15,755 bases of DNA, taken from NCBI GenBank assembly GCA_903928045.1, contig CAIYPH010000037.1, positions 1-15,755 of the forward strand. The letters are read 5' to 3'. Source of the DNA: an uncultured Rhodospirillales bacterium. Its GTDB lineage: Bacteria; Pseudomonadota; Alphaproteobacteria; Acetobacterales; Acetobacteraceae. Shown here in pieces: positions 15,272 to 15,755 of the stretch (position 1 is its first letter; the number at the start of each line of letters is the position of its first letter). The notes below the pieces were generated by a model. It searched no databases. It was given only the letters and a program-made list of their open reading frames with translations, and was not told the origin of the DNA. The translations under genes were made by a program, and so were the position numbers.

Positions 15272-15755
15272 TGGGTGCGCTGGTGGATGTCCAGGGGGTG
15301 ACGAAACACTTCGCCGTCGGCCAGCCCCTGTGGGGCGCGCCCAGGCGCGTCGTCCATGCCGTCGATGACGTGAGCCTCGCCATCGCCCCCGGCGAAACCC
15401 TCGGCCTGGTCGGCGAGACCGGGAGCGGCAAATCGACCCTCGGCCGCCTCATCCTGCATTTGCATCCACCGACCGCCGGCCGCGTGCTCTATCGGGATAC
15501 CGATGTCGCGACCATGAACGCCGCGGCGCTGCGCCGCCTGCGCGGCCAGGCGCAGATTGTGTTCCAGGACCCCTACTCCTCCTTTGATCCCCGCATGACC
15601 ATCGGCGACATCGTTGCCGAGGGGATGATCCACACCGCCCATCGCGACCGCGCCGCACGGAGCGCGCGCGTCCGCGACCTGCTGAAGCTCGTCGGCCTCG
15701 GCCATGTCCATACCGATCTCTATCCCCACCAGTTCTCCGGCGGCCAGCGCCAGCG
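15271..15755 (+). CDS. peptide-type ABC transporter ATPase, DppF/OppF type (partial, cut by window end)
   Basis: An open frame begins at the ATG that overlaps the preceding stop (TGATG) and runs off the window after about 161 codons without a stop. It encodes an ABC ATPase of the DppF/OppF type. [17 protein letters not shown] is the usual DppF entry segment, Walker A is GETGSGKST (48-56), and the Q-loop is [18 protein letters not shown], where DppF proteins typically read SSLNPR or SSLDPR. The frame reaches FSGGQRQR, the signature motif, at the edge. Walker B, the H-loop and the C-terminal extension lie outside. It completes the set of SBP, two permeases and two ATPases expected of a Dpp-type importer. 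About half of a normal 320-residue protein is present. Confidence 0.93.

Overview
The window is GC-rich (by eye about two thirds G+C), densely coding and strongly GC3-biased. It looks like a chromosomal segment of an alphaproteobacterium. Tat-type signals on the solute-binding proteins, a NodT-type outer-membrane lipoprotein, and an A/T-rich hairpin at the left edge that recalls terminators I associate with Acetobacteraceae make Rhodospirillales/Acetobacteraceae my best guess. That placement is inference, not proof. I saw no tRNA, rRNA, insertion sequence, phage gene or CRISPR array.

Layout. (1) Positions 77-4630, minus strand: a three-gene unit read right to left. It holds a CocE/NonD-type alpha/beta hydrolase, a family-5 peptide-type solute-binding protein and one DppB-type permease, and ends in a hairpin at 77-100. 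The partner permease and ATPases are not in the window. (2) Positions 4631-4762: a compact divergent control region. It contains an unusually strong Shine-Dalgarno followed by an 8-codon mini-ORF ahead of the plus-strand operon. (3) Positions 4763-9253, plus strand: a tripartite exporter operon of MacA-like adaptor, MacB-like ATPase/permease and NodT-like outer-membrane lipoprotein, with overlapping start and stop codons. (4) Positions 9254-9419: an intergenic region with a recognisable sigma70-type promoter. (5) Positions 9420-15755, plus strand: a second hydrolase/importer operon. It holds a class-C beta-lactamase-like serine hydrolase, a family-5 solute-binding protein, DppB- and DppC-type permeases, a DppD-type ATPase and a DppF-type ATPase cut by the window end.

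How it fits together. Two importers of the dipeptide/oligopeptide (PepT) type are each led by a serine hydrolase with no visible export signal. The likely logic is to bind the substrate in the periplasm, import it, then hydrolyse it in the cytoplasm. The divergent MacAB-OMF exporter between them would move peptides, macrolide-like compounds or products outward. Individually these are known families. The interest lies in the import-hydrolyse-export grouping, the possible leader peptide in front of macA, and the apparently incomplete left importer. I found no clear evidence for a wholly new type of system.
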